Below, one piece after another: positions 23,440 through 36,800 of a stretch of 64,000 nucleotides of DNA. This DNA is from Fulvia fulva (lineage: Eukaryota; Ascomycota; Dothideomycetes; Mycosphaerellales; Mycosphaerellaceae). A program made the position numbers and the translations under genes. The stretch's first letter is position 1. Each line of letters begins with the position of its first letter. Location: assembly GCF_020509005.1 (NCBI RefSeq), contig NC_063020.1, forward strand, positions 1,736,001-1,800,000. Direction: 5' to 3'. Under the pieces are notes generated by a model that did no database searches, was not told the DNA's origin, and saw nothing but the letters and a program-made list of their open reading frames with translations.

Positions 23440-26400
23440 TGGACAGCTTGAAGTTTTCTTTACCCTATTTCTTTAGGTCTAAACGCCGCGGAGGTGCCTA
23501 GCTACATTAGGTAGCTCCTAGGTAATAGTAGCCTAGGCTACGGTACGGACGGCGCCTACGGCTCTATAGGCGAAGCTCCCCTAAGACAACTAGTAGCAAC
23601 TTATAGAGGACGTAAAAAGTATAGAAACTAACGATTAGCTCCTATACCGGTCTCTATAGGTAATGATCACTTAGCTACGTACGGCGCTTATACTATCGTA
23701 TTACCGAGGCTAATAAGAAATAAGGACGACATCCTAGGCGATTAGTAAGGCCACCCGGAATTAACACCCCTATAGCTAGGCATCGGTCGCGGCATCGGTA
23801 CTAGGCCCCCGCCTAACGCACGATATAGTCACGATCCGCATTATAGTAAAGGAAGACTAGGCCGAAGTTACGAAGCTATTAAACAAGGAGCTCGCCTAAC
23901 GGATTAACTAACTAGGGGTAGTCGTAGTGAACTAATAGTCTAACGGCACTCTATAGATCTATACTAGCTCTACTACTACTAGGAGGCACCTAGAGGCATA
24001 GCTATAGTAGGTATCTAAGGTTACGGTATTAGCGAAGGTCTTAACGAAGTAATTTACGATCCTAGTCTACGATATACCTAAGGAGTTCGACCTAACTAAC
24101 TAAGGTCACCTACGTACTCTCTAAGAGGACAACCCGGTTACTCTTAACTCTCTAATCTAGAAGGCGACTTGGCTCTATAGGAAATAGCTAGAAGGTAAGA
24201 AGGCCTCGGCGCTAATAGTATAGCTATAAGATACGAAAGCGGCGGATCTAGCGATAGAATAAGGCCTAATCTAGTAATATAGCCTTAAGATAGTAGAAAA
24301 GCACTCCTTATCCTTTCGTGTCCTCTAATGCTTCAAATGCTAATAGTATAGACACCAAACCTATACGTATATAAATAAGTAGGCCTACTCGAACTATATA
24401 GGAGATTATATATCTAGGGACTATATATTAGCTACGAGACGGTACGCGAACTGTCCGGGGCACTACCTATCGTATAGCGCGGAATGCCTATAGCGGAAAC
24501 TAGCGAAAAACAAGGCAATTATAAACAGAACCGTCGCCCTAAGATTCTACGGCGACCGTAAGGCTAGCCTATACCGGAACTAGCTACCGGCGGTCGGGTA
24601 TAAGTACCCTAGGGCCGAGAACGATATAAAGGATACGTAACCTAGGGCGTACGGGAGGCTACGTACTCTACTAGCTACGGCGAGGGAATCTAACTAGGCC
24701 CGGCTCCCCTTTAGTATATAGCTATTAGGCGTAGACTAGGACGTATAAGGTAGTAGGATATAGGACGCTATAGAGGAAATAATTGTCGATACCGATAACT
24801 AGCCTCGATACGCTTAGTATTATCTAGTATAACGTCAACTATAGTAAGGATATAGTCTAGAACCATTTCCTCTACGAGGCGGACCCGTACGTCTACTACG
24901 TCCTAGTAATCTAGGAGCTATAGATTAACCCGTACTATAAGAGACTAACGACCTATAAGTTACTAGGCTATACGACATACCTACGAGGCGATAGTAGACC
25001 CCGTACGTACTTCTATATTAGTAAGGACATACTAGAATCCGACTAGGAGGTAGTGTACTACGTAGACGAAGAAGGCGGGGGCGATATTACCTCCCTCTAT
25101 AAAGGTAGTACCTAGATACACAACCTATATATATAACCGCTAGCCTCGAGGTCTAGCCGCGACCTTAGGGTCTATAGATACCTAGATAGTGCGCTTAAGA
25201 GACAAGGGTACTACATCGTAGTAGGAGACTTTAATATACACTACCCTTCCTAGGAAAGCCTTATATAGCCGCACCCTATAGCCGACAAAGTACTCGACTT
25301 AATAGCGAGTAACGTAATTGCCCTTAATACCCCGAAGGACCTAGGTACCTAGAAGAGAGGGGGACTCTAAGGCACGATCGACCTCTCCTAGATCTTAGAT
25401 AGCTACTACTATACGGTAACCTACTATAGGATCGAATATAAACTCGAGGCGTCGTTAGACTATATACTAGTTAGGACCTGTATTACGATATAGATATAAC
25501 GTATACTAGCGAGAACCCCTAAGCCAACCTAGGGAAAGGCCTACTAGGCTAACATCTAGGCGTACCTCGATAACTCCGAGAGGCTAGTCTAGATCGCGTA
25601 GTAGTAATACATTAGTAAAGACGAGATAGACGAGGTAGTCTAAGGGTTAATAGACGAAATAAGAAAAGCGACCTCGCTTTACGTTCCGCTTACCTAACTA
25701 ACAACATAGTCTAAACTATACTAGACGCCGAAGTGTACTACGGTAGTAAGAGAAGTAAGGAGAGCCTACCGGGTATAGACGAGCAGCTATAGCGAGGAGG
25801 CCTAGAACGTATATAGGGAGGTATACTAATAGAAGAAAGCTATAATACGGAGGGAGAAAGTAGTCGGCTAGAGGGCTATAGTAGAAGAAATCGCCGGCAA
25901 GCTAGCGAGGATATAGAAGCTAGCGAAATAGGCCCGATAGGACCCTTATAGGGCCCCTCCTTCTCTATCCTAGCGCTAAAATCGCCTAGTAGCCCGGTTA
26001 GCAACCCCGAGGCTAAGGCGCGTCTACTAGCTAGTAAGTTCTTCCCGCCCCTAGTCGAGGCTAATCTAAGCGACATAAACAGCTCTACTCCCCTAGCCCC
26101 TAGTATCGCGGTCCGATAGGAGGTGTCCGAGGGAGAAGTTGCCGCTATACTTAGGAAGTTACCGGCAAAGAAAGCCCCGGGGCCGGATAGGATCCTAAAC
26201 GAGCTACTAAAGAAGTATAGAGATTAACTAGCCCTAGTAGTTATAGCGATCTTTAACGCCTACCTATAGACCGGATACTACCCGATAGTATTTAAATAAT
26301 CGACAATAGTAGTCCTACGTAAGCCGTAAAAGGAAGACTATACGTAGGTAAAGTCGTACCGCCTAATTGCGCTCCTTAATACTCTTAGGAAGGCGCTTAA

Positions 26401-27559
26401 GAAGCTAGTTATAACGAGACTCTCCGAGGCGGTAGAGGAATACTCCCTACTCCCGGATACCTAGATAGGTACGCGCCTATAGCGATCGACGCTATCCGCG
26501 ATAGAACTTATCACCTCTTAGGTAAAGGCTATCTAGTATAAGAATAGGGACAAGGTAGCTTCCTTACTTAGCCTAGACATATCGGGAGCCTTCGACTACG
26601 TATTATACCCGCGGCTACTCTATATCCTAAGGTCGAAAGGACTCCCTAAGTAGCTTATTAACTTCGTACGGTCCTACCTCTAAAGCCGTAGCACGTCGAT
26701 CCTAGTCGGCTAGTATAGAAGCCTATTTTAAGCAGTCTATACTAGAATCCCGTAAGGCTTAACGCTAGTACCTATTCTATTCCTCTTCTTTATAGCGACG
26801 CTACTCCTAGCCCTAGAATCCTAGAACACCGCTACGAGCGGCTCCGTAGACAATACGAACATCCTAGCGTAGTCTTCCTCGACTAAGGAGAACTATAGGC
26901 TACTAGAAGAGAAGTACAAGATCTACGAGGACTAGGCTAGGAGGTACGGGGCTCGGTTTGCCCTAGAAAAGTACAATCTAATACACTTTACGCGCCGGCC
27001 ACGGTTCTATAATATATAAGCTTCTATCTAGATATAGAGGTATACGACTAACCCGGTAAATTAGCTAAGGATCCTCGGACTATAGGTAGACCCGGCGCTA
27101 CGGTAGAGGAAGTACGTATAGGTAATATTACGGAAAGCTAAACAGAATATAGTATTATACTAGAGGCTTACTACGTCTATATAGGGGGCGGACTTTCGGT
27201 AGTTACGACTTCTATATACGGCTATTTATAGGATTTTTTGCCGCGTACCTATAGCGGACGAGGACTATTTATTCGACAGCCCTTATTAAGGCGAGCAATC
27301 TACTTAAGTAGTAGCGACCCGCCTACGCTAGCGGCGGCGCAATCGTAGTACAAAGAACCCCAAAACTGAGGTTCCGTTCCCCTAAAGGCAGACCCTAGAG
27401 TTGCGGAGTTACGGAGGATAACTACCTAATTAGGAAGCGCGACCCCGAATAGTAGCGAAGAATAGTAACTAACGAGAGCTATAGCCTTACGAACACTCTA
27501 TACTAAGAGTCAAACCGGGGAACAGACTAAGGAAAAACCTAGGACATAAGCTAAGGCCT

Positions 27560-28811
27560 ACTATATAGAAAGTAGAGGCTAACGACAAACAACATAGCGT
27601 AGACGACCCTATATACGGAGGCGGAAGACTTGCTAGGGGATAGCGAACACCTAGCCCGGATATATAAGAACACTATAGCACAGCTACTAGGAGCGCTAAA
27701 AGCGCTATTATACCAAATCCCGAAAACAATCTAATAAGCAACACAGAAAGTAGCCTAGAGACTAACTATATAGGTAATAGTAGTAGTAGGCAAGAATTAA
27801 CCCCCTCCGAAGGCAAGTAAGGCGGTACGCCTATACATTACTAATCCGGCGGAAAAACAAGAAATCGCAGCCCTAATAAGCAAGGAGATTGTCGACAGAA
27901 TTGGCCAAAAGGAGGTAGTTGGAGCGAGGGTAGAGGCAACAGGCGTAGTGAGACTCTTTACCGCATAAGAGTCTAATAGACGAAAGCTAGAGACCTATAA
28001 GGAGTGGACTACTAAAGTCGCGAAGTCGGTACGAGTCTCCTACTAATAGTATACCGTCATCGCCTACGGGGTCCCTAGGACATTTAAGGTCGAAGACCTT
28101 CCCTACCTCTAAGTATAGAACTAGAACACCTCCCTAGGAGTACGACTAACGAAGGCGGCATAGCTATATAAGACAGTAGACCGAGAAAAGACACACTTAT
28201 CGCTTATTATCTAGGTAGAGACAGCGGAACAAGCTAACTAGATACTAGACAATGGGCTATTCTAGAACTACGAGAGAATGGACACGGAGATCTATTAGAG
28301 CAGCTATAGGGTACTACAATACTTCCAATACTAACAGTACGGTCATATAGCCCTAAAATGCGGGGAGAAGACCCTAAGGTGTCCTCACTACGCAGGCCTA
28401 CACTAGGGAAGGGAATGCCCAAAAAAGGAGAGCAGGTGTGTATGCTACGGCAGAAGGCACCTAGCGTATTTAAGCTAATGCCTAACTAGAATAGTAGTAT
28501 AAGAACGAGCGAGGCAAGCAAGGATTTCTATACTAGCTAGGTACCCCTAACGGCAGTAGGAGGGACCTACCGTATATAAGGGCTTCGAACCGAGCAAAAG
28601 GAAGAGGGCAGAAGAGACGAATAAGGGAACCTAACCGTAAACGTATCTACCTCCCGGTAGGCCTCGACACCTCAACCGGGCCGCTAACGAACTAGGCCAA
28701 ATACGAATCTTTAGGGCGCCCTAGCGGCCCTAGGGCCAGCCGGACAGCGAGATATAGGCTTAGGAGACATAGCAGGTTAGCACGGAAATGGACCTCACGG
28801 ATAACGAATGA
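27560..28811 (+). pseudogene. LINE-C1 ORF1 (gag-like, zinc knuckles), degraded
   Basis: This is a nucleic-acid-binding ORF1 protein of a Tad1-like LINE that packages LINE RNA. The start is uncertain. Readable parts include KEWTTKVAKSVRVSY and YTVIAYGVPRTFKVEDLPYL, an RRM-like region in this family. A cysteine/histidine knuckle array follows near 28320-28480 (QYGHIALKC, TLRCPHYAGLH, RECPKKESRCVCYGRRH). The frame ends at TGA 28809-28811, one base before ORF2 becomes readable. Stops inside are TAG/TAA only. Confidence 0.75.
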
Positions 28812-28812
28812 T

Positions 28813-31800
28813 ACTATACGACGACATTACTATCGTATAGTATAACGTAAACAAAAGTAGGGACAAGGTCCAGCGCCACTTTCTATAAGAGCTAGACCCG
28901 CTACGGCACTACGTTATCGCGGTATAGGAGCTATAGGTCAACCCCTACGAAGGACTCCTAGCCACTTGTAATGACCGGAGATACTACACCGTAATCGCGG
29001 GCTAACGAGGCGTCATCCCGAGGACATGTATATACGTAAGCAAGAATATAGACCTTGAGTCGTAGAAGGTTATACTACCGTAGTAGGGCAACCTAGGAGA
29101 CATAACATCAATCTAGATCGACACGATACAAGGCCCTATCCAGATCTATAACGTTTATAACCCGCTACCGCGGGGTCGGACGAGTAGGGAACTAGGAACC
29201 CTCGCCTACCTAGAGCGGACCCTAAGCTAAGACATAAAGCAAGTGCTCCTCGGCGACTTCAACCTCTACTACCTACGGTAGGGACTCGAATCCACTCCCC
29301 CGCACGCGTTTCTAGGGGAAAAGCTACTAGATATAACCGCACGCTACGGAATGGCCTTAGTAACACTAAAGGGAACAGAGACGTAGAAGGCCCGTTTAAG
29401 TATAAGCACGATCGACCTATACTTTCTATTACGAGAACTTGAAGAGAGACTAGTCTAATGCCGACCGAACTACGCGCTAGAAGCCTCCTTAGACTATATC
29501 CCTATCCAAACGACGCTAGGGGTGAAGGCGATAGAGGAGCTAGCAAGCGAACCACGCCGTAACTAGAAGAAGGCACGCTAGGACGACATAAGAGGCTTCC
29601 TAATAGCGAACCTACTATAGTATAGAGAACTCGAGACGACAGCTCAGCTAGATCAAGTAGCGGAACAGATTACCTCGGTTATATAGCAAGTAGCGGAACA
29701 ATATACGCCGTTACTCCGGCCCTTAACGTAGCAGAAGGCCTTCTAGACCCCTAAATGCTCTACGAAGGTAAGGGAGGCTAGAAGGGCAAGGCGACAGTGG
29801 ACGAAGGAGCATACCTAAGAGACGTAGGAGCAATACTGTCGCGCGACACAAGAGAAGAAGGCATAGATAAGACGCGATAAGCTATAGAACTAGAGAGCGA
29901 CGATCGGGCTCGTTATAGAAAACCCGGAACAGATATAGAGACTTGCTAAATAGGCACGACTACCTAAAGAGCAGCAAACCCCTTACTTCCCCCTAATCGT
30001 AGACCGCGAAGGGATTGCCTAGGCTACGCCCCGGGGTAAGGCAAAAGTATTAGCCGACTATTTCTTTTCGACGTAAGTAGAGGCAGACCTTACGGATATC
30101 GACCCGAGCATATACCCGGAACCCCTAGACATAGATTAGGCGGTTAGCTCTAACATAGTAACAGGAGTTATAAGTAAGCTAAAAGGACGGAAAGCCCTAG
30201 GCCTAGATAGGATACTAAACATACTACTAAAAGAGTATAGAGAAGAGATCGCGCCGAGCCTAGCAAACCTGTTTACCGCGTACCTACGGCTAGGGTATCA
30301 CCCGAAGCCGTATAGAGAGTCTATAACAGTAGTGCTACGTAAGCTATAGAAAGAGGACTATACTCAGCCCAAGTCGTATAGACTAATCGCACTTCTAAAC
30401 ACGATAGGGAAGGTCCTAGAAAAGATAGTAGCCTAGAGACTTACGTAGCTAGCCGAGGACAACCACGTACTCCTAGTAACACAGATGGGGGGAAGAAGCT
30501 AGCGATCGACACTAATAGTAATAGAGCTAGTTACGGAGCAAATTCAGACCCTCTAGTACTACGGTAGGAACCGAGCGGCGTCCTTACTATCCCTCGACAT
30601 CGTAGGAGCCTTCGACAACGTCTTATACTAAAGGCTAATACATATCCTATAGTAGAAAGGCATCCCCCTATAGGCAACGACGTTCGTCTACTCCTTTCTC
30701 TAGGAACGGACGACATACCTAGTCCTAGGAAGGTATACGTCCGACCCGGGAAAGGTAGAGACTAGAATACCTTAGGGATCTACTCTCTCCCCTATCCTGT
30801 TTCTGATATTTATGTCTGATCTAATCCCCCTACTCACCTCTCCGCAAACCTTAGCATCGGGGTTCGTAGACGACACAAACATCCTAGCCTAGTCAGACTC
30901 GACAGAAGAGAACTGTCGCCTCCTCGAAGATAGGCACAAGAAATGCGAGGAGTAGGCAAAGAAGTATAGTGCCCAGTTCGCCCCTAAAAAGTACTAACTT
31001 ATACACTTTAGTAAAGCGAGAACACACTATAACATGAAGGCGGCGGTAAGAATCCAAGGCTACGAGACAAAGCTATTAGCGGAGCTACGAGTACTAGGGA
31101 TCTAGCTCGACCCGAAGCTAAGCTAGAACGTATAGGTTAAGAAAGCCTAGAGTCGAGCACAAGTCAACGAAGCCTCGATAAAGAGACTTACGGCATCTAT
31201 ATAGGGAGCAATATTCGACAAGGCAAGAGTAATATATAAGGCGATCGTCAGACCAGCTATACTATACGGGGCATAGATTTAGGGAACAGGAGGCGTAGGC
31301 AAGCCGATCCTCAAACGGATAGAGCAACCCCTAAACAGGACATAGGTAGGCAACCTACGTAGGGTACTAGGCGTATATAAGACAACGTTAACAAGCACGG
31401 TAGAAATGGAGACAGGAACACTACTAATCGGCTAGTACATCCGGGGAATGAGAATTCAATACGCGGTAAGGACGATAGGTTACCTAGTACAAACTACGAT
31501 CTAGGAGGCAAAGAATAAGATAGAAAGCCACTACCGGAGAGGGGCCGGACATAGGACAAGCCAAAAAGAGGATGACCTTACTACCTTTACGGCTATATAG
31601 ATAAGCACCGAATGGCTAGTACGAAAAGAGGAGGAGCGTAGGACTCGCTAGGCCGGCGGGAGTAAGGCTAAGACCTAAAGCCTAGCGGAACAGATAGCGA
31701 GCTGCCTATAGGAGTAGGACTGGAAAAAGAAGCCCCCTAAGACAACAGGCCCGATAGCGCTCCGAGCCTTCTAGAGATATAATAACCAGCTATATAGGGA

Positions 31801-32262
31801 CCTAACAAGGGCCGAGGCAAGCATAGCGATCCAAATCAGGTCCGAATACATTAGGTTAAGGGCCTACCTGTTTAGAAGACGCGTACTAGACATCTATAGC
31901 CCAGCCTACTAGTGTGGCTACCTATCGCAAAACCTAGAACATATACTACTACGATGCCCGTAGTAGGCGAGAGGCAGGGGAAATTAGAGGCACTAAGCGG
32001 GAAGGAGAGACTACAAGTTAATCATTAGGGACAAAGGCAACATTCGCCGAATCTCTCGGTAGATACTATAGTAGGGATACCTCTAGCAGTTTAGCCTCGC
32101 TAGCGAGACGGAGGAGTAGATAGACAAGAGGCGGAAGCTAGGGGGTGGCAGATAGGGTAGTTATTAGGGCAGGCCTATAACACTAGCGTACCCCTAACAA
32201 GGGAAAATTAAGACAACAACTAGGAGGAAAAGACAGGCGGGAAGGAGGAGGGGTTTTTACTA
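28813..32262 (+). pseudogene. LINE-C1 ORF2: APE endonuclease and reverse transcriptase, degraded
   Basis: The N-terminal APE endonuclease, which nicks target DNA, opens with YNVNKSRDKVQ and has LLGDFNLYYL (about 29245) and DYIPIQ-type C-terminal residues (about 29495). RT follows with the LKGRKALGLDRILN block (about 30180-30220), LDIVGAFDNV (30594-30620), the GSTLSPILFLIFMSDL block (about 30777-30825) and an intact FVDDTNIL catalytic motif (about 30866-30889). A C-terminal CCHC-type zinc finger is readable at about 31900-31965 (CGYLSQNLEHILL-like). I see no RNase H. Stops are TAG/TAA at Gln/Trp positions, and no frameshift is needed. Confidence 0.82.
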
Positions 32263-33419
32263 ATACGGTTTCCCCTCTATATATACGAAAACAAGATAGT
32301 ATAGCTGCATAGGCCAAAGGGCACTACAACAGCTTAATGAAATATCTATCTATATACGGCTATTATACGGCCAGTCCTTACCTATAGTAGCTAAGTGTAG
32401 TCCTTAGGCGAGAGGGCCTACCTATTAAAGGGACTCGTCGCGCCGCTAGCGAAGATCTAAAACCAATGCCTAAGGAAGGTCACCGGGGCATATAAGTCGA
32501 CACTAATAAGGATACTTAAGTACGAGACCGCTATACCGCCGATCGACCTATATATCTAGGGAATACGGACCTCCTACTTAGGCAAGTTGGTATAGTACCT
32601 AGTATAGAAGGTTATCGCTAGTATAGTCGTAAGGGCCGCGAATAAGTACTAGCGTATAAGGGTATTCGACCCGGAAACGAGCCGAACTACCGGGTAAGGG
32701 ACGAATAGCTAGTAATACGATAGGAAGGTAAGAAGTCGTTTATAGAGCAACTATAGAAAGAGAGGTAGAACAACTAGGGTATAGGGTATAGTAGACGCCC
32801 TTAGCTAGCGGGACAACCTAAGGAATAGTTAGCTACGAAATCCGCGGTTAAGTAACCCCCGAAGCTTATCTAATACCGCCTTACGAGGGTATAGAGTAGT
32901 ATAGTAACCTAACTACGAAGCGAACACATCGGCCTCTAGGGATACCTATTATAGAGGAAGGTTCTAGGATACACGAATACTAGCTACCCCTACGGCTCTT
33001 ACTCCTAGAACGTACGGTACGTACTCCTTATCTATCCGAGGTGGTCGCTAGGAAGCGGGGAGTAGATAGTAAAGGCGAGGAACCGGACGATTAGGGCACT
33101 TCTTAACAACGCTAAGGACCTACGGCGTATTACAAACTAGATACTAGAGAAGGGCTGGCTAGAACAGTACCGCCTAGTAGGAGCAGTATAGGAAGAGAGG
33201 GCACGACGTAGCGCGACGAGACCGGCTAGGAGCGGGGGCTAACGGGGTAGTAATATAGGCTACGTACGTTTAGAGAGAAAGCTAATCTAGATAAGGAGTA
33301 GTCGGGGGCGGGAAGGGTTTTTACCTATTCGGGTTTCCCTTTATATATAATAATAGATATATACCTATATAGGCCGGATAGGGTCCTAGAATAGGGGAAT
33401 AACAAATCTATCTATCTAT

Positions 33420-33584
33420 TTCTAGGAGTAGGGTCAGGTCGGCTATAAAGAGGAGGAACAGAATTCGGGAGAGTATAGAGCCCTATAGGATGCTAGTGTT
33501 CGTAATTAGGGTCTACGGGGCTTTAAAGGACCCTAGGAGGATCTAGGTTGTTCTGTCCTTAAGGAATAACTATATAAAGTATAC
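33420..33584 (-). mobile_element. LINE-E reverse transcriptase fragment between LINE-B2 and Copia
   Basis: The reverse complement reads GSILSRILFLLFIADLTLLLE, the RT block upstream of FVDD. Its upstream part continues at 39134 across the Copia insertion. The TSD of the Copia element is tatac (33580-33584). Confidence 0.75.
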
Positions 33585-33818
33585 TATTAAATAGGTACGA
33601 GTTACGTAGTAGTAGAAGACGGCGGATTATACGAAAGACAAAGAAGGACCTAATAGGATAGCGTGTATCTATATATAGTATCGCTAGTGTTAGTATAGGT
33701 AGATGCTAGGTGTCCGGATGTTTACTAGCCTATAGGCTAGTAAACCCTAGTTACGTGATCTAGTTATATAACACACCTATACCTATATACTTGTCCTACG
33801 GCCTATATGTTCTTAACA
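33585..33818 (-). repeat. Copia LTR (3' LTR in element orientation)
   Basis: It is 234 bp, starts TATT (RIPped TG) and ends AACA. It matches 38895-39128 with a few transition differences, such as ttacgtga here against tcacgtga there. Confidence 0.88.
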
Positions 33819-36800
33819 CTCCTACTTAGGCTATATAGTCTCTTATAATCCCTTTACGTAAGCTAGAGCTGCCTTATAAAGTTTTAGAACTACTAGCTAT
33901 TAAGGGGCTTTATTAACCTATTAGTAGCTATGTCCTTTATATAGTAGTAGTCTACTATAATCTTCTTCTATTACTAGAGATGTCTGATATAGTTATATAT
34001 AACATTAATATACTTTGACCTTTTATGTATATAGGCATCTTTAATAAGTGTTAAAGCGGCTTAGTTGTCACCTATAAGCTTAACTAGCCTTAGCTCGTTA
34101 ACAGTGCCCTTACTTACCCTTATACTCGGCTAGAAAGAGCTCTTTCCTACTAGTTCTAGGCACCCCATTTCCCTAAGGACAGTAGCAAGAAATTGTGACT
34201 GCTTTGCGGCTACGTTTATAGCTATAAACTTAGCTTCTATTGTTAATATTATAATAGACTTCTGCTTCCTACTTATCTAGGACATAGGTGATCTATAAAG
34301 GAATTATACGTATCCTAGAATTGAGACTCTATCCACTTTGTCTATAGCATAGTTAGAGTCCGAGTATTTCTAGAGATTGCCCCCTCCCTTTCTATATATA
34401 AGACCTAGGTCTAGGTACGACCGTAGGTATCGGGAGAGCTTCTTTAAAGCCTTTCTATACTGCTACGAGGGATTAGTAACAAATAAGCTAATTCTTCTAA
34501 GGGGGAATGCTAAGTCTAGCCTTATCATTGTTATTAGCTACATCTAGGTACTATTATAGCTCTAGTAATCCTATTTGTTGCACCTCTTATCTATAGGTGC
34601 CGTAGGTACTAAATGCTCGTAGCTCTCTATAGGTAAGTAGGTTAGCGTAGCCTTCTCTATAGCTATGTTTATCTTAGCTAAGTTAGCGTAGATATAGTGC
34701 CCTTAATCAAGCTTCAAAGTGCCGTAGGACCTGTCTCTTATAATCCTTATTCTAAGGATTTTCGTAGGTTTACTAAGATCTTTAATCTTAAACACTTTTC
34801 TAAGCTTAGCCTTAAACTACTGAACATCTAATAGCTTCGGAGCTGTAATAGGTATGTTATCTATATAGGTAAGGACTATAAGGTCTCTATCCGTATAGAT
34901 AAGTAGGTATAGATCTACCTAGGACTAGGTAAATCTAATCTTCTCTAGCTTTGTAACACAGAGCTTGTTCCAGTCTCTAGCTGCTTACTTAAGCCTATAA
35001 AGGCTTCGTAGGACCTTGAACACTATGTTTAGAGGTGCTTTAACTCCTAGGGGTAGGATTATATAGATGTCTTTAAGAAGGCTACTTTAGGTAAAAGCAT
35101 TATTTATATCTACTAGGTACATCTCGAGATCTCTCTTACATACTACTACTATAAATACTCGGAGAGTATTATATCTAATAGTAGGTACAAAGGTCTCTTC
35201 GAAGTCAACCCTATATTTCTATAAAAACCCTCTTGTAACTAGTCTTGCCTTAAACTTCTTAATAGCTCTACTAATCATTCTTTTCATATTAAGGACCTAC
35301 CTAGAAGTAATTAGATTCGCACCCTTTGGCGGTACAACTGCTTCCTAGGTGTTATTACTTACTAAGGCAATAAGTTCGTTCTCGATTACCTCTCTCTATA
35401 TATGTCCCTATTCGGGGTCTCCTACGGCTGCCTTATAGGACTTTAGGATTGGCACTTCCTACTAATAGGCTATAGCCTGCCTAATAGTAGCAAATGTATG
35501 TTCTTCTACGTCGTTCAGAATCTCCTCTACCTAGCTTATTATAGGGTCTAGATAGAACATCTAGGCGATAAGAGCCTTATAGTGTTTAGCCTTATACTCT
35601 TTAGAGTTATTATCTCCGTCCCCTCTTAACCTCTTGTTGCCTATAACCTAAGGTGGCGCTAGGTGTTCGGATAGGTCGAACTAAACGACATCTTCTTTTT
35701 CTTTTATTAGAGTACCCTAATCTCTAAACTTCTAGTATTCCCTAATGTCCTTTAGGGGAGGGGGAAGTTACACAAATAGCGGTTACTATAGTGTTAATGA
35801 CTTAGGTAGGTTCTGTATAGATCCACCGTTATCGGCCTTCGACAGTGTTAAAACCGCCTTAATATTTTCTCCTAGCCTTCGTAACGGTGTCTCTAATAAT
35901 CTCCTATCGGAAAATTTCGCCCTAAAGGGCTTCCTCCTAATAGGATTACGCTATAGCGCTCGACTCGGCTAGTTAGTAAAGGTGATAGTAAGATCTATAT
36001 CTCCCCCCTTCTTATTCTTAAACTAGTCGACGTGACCATACGCTTTTATTGCTTTTATATCGGGATCCTAGAACAGCTATTGTTTTGTAGTGTTTTCTAA
36101 GTAGCCTATAAATACGGCTTCTTTTCCTCGGTTTATTAACTTGTCTCTCCTTAAGCCTTAAGGTTAGGCTCTTAGGTCTATATAGACTATAGCTTTGTAT
36201 CCCTAGACGCGGAAATAGTCGACGAACGGTACTTGGCTAGTAAAGGCTTCTTCTAGTAAAAGAGCAATACTATTAATGATCGGACTATTAGGCAGTCTGT
36301 TTCTAATTATAGTCTGTGCTTATAAAGCTTCTAGCTAGAACTCAACTAGTATACTAGAGCCTTTAAGCATAGCCCGGACTATATTCTTAGAGGCTTAAAT
36401 TGACCTTTCTATAGGTCCATTTTGAAGAGAGTTATAGGCATTAGTTGTGTCTATCTGAGTGCTAAACTCCTTCTCCTACTCTTTTAGTAAGGCGAGAATT
36501 TCCTTTATACTATTACTACGGATCGTAGATAGAAAGCACCTTGACTACCGTTCTGCCTAGACCTTCTAATCCCGTAGGGCTATAGGAGCGTCGCTCCTAG
36601 CCTTCAAAGGGATTACCCACTTCTTCCTAGAGAAGTTGTCTATAATCTTAAGCTAATATTTGTATCCTAGCCTAGAGACTACGCCCTAAAAAGGCCTATA
36701 GATATCAATAGAGATAAGGACTAGCCTCTCCCCTTTCCTCTCTATAGCAGGTCCTTTGAACTTCCTTATGTTTATAAGGGAGCAGACCTTATAATTCTAG

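Larger units (their letters stand above)
27227..32349 (+). mobile_element. LINE-C1, full-length, youngest insertion of the nest
   Basis: The 5123-bp element is flanked by a 15-bp TSD, ctatatacggctatt (27212-27226 and 32350-32364). It keeps many CpA and TpG and an intact FVDD site, so it has far less RIP than LINE-B2 around it, as expected for the innermost insertion. Two reading frames and a 3' UTR ending in a (tatc)n tail are visible. It is the source-like copy for the RIPped LINE-C body at 9405-9651 plus 43099-44613. Confidence 0.9.
23440..33419 (+). mobile_element. LINE-B2, split by LINE-C1
   Basis: The B2 sequence occupies 23440-27226 and 32365-33419. Compared with LINE-B4, the 5' end lacks about 150 bp. 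ORF1 starts near 23520, and ORF2 runs from about 24790 with endonuclease (GDFNIHYPS about 25230) and RT (about 26150-26870, SVDNTN near 26845). The frame resumes across the C1 insertion. The 3' end has the shared motif and a (ctat)n tail at about 33408-33419. I could not identify a clean TSD against LINE-E. Confidence 0.8.

Noticed and set aside
28234..30716. Minus-strand frames at 28234-28422 and 30531-30716
   Set aside because: Both are antisense shadows of LINE-C1 ORF1 and RT.
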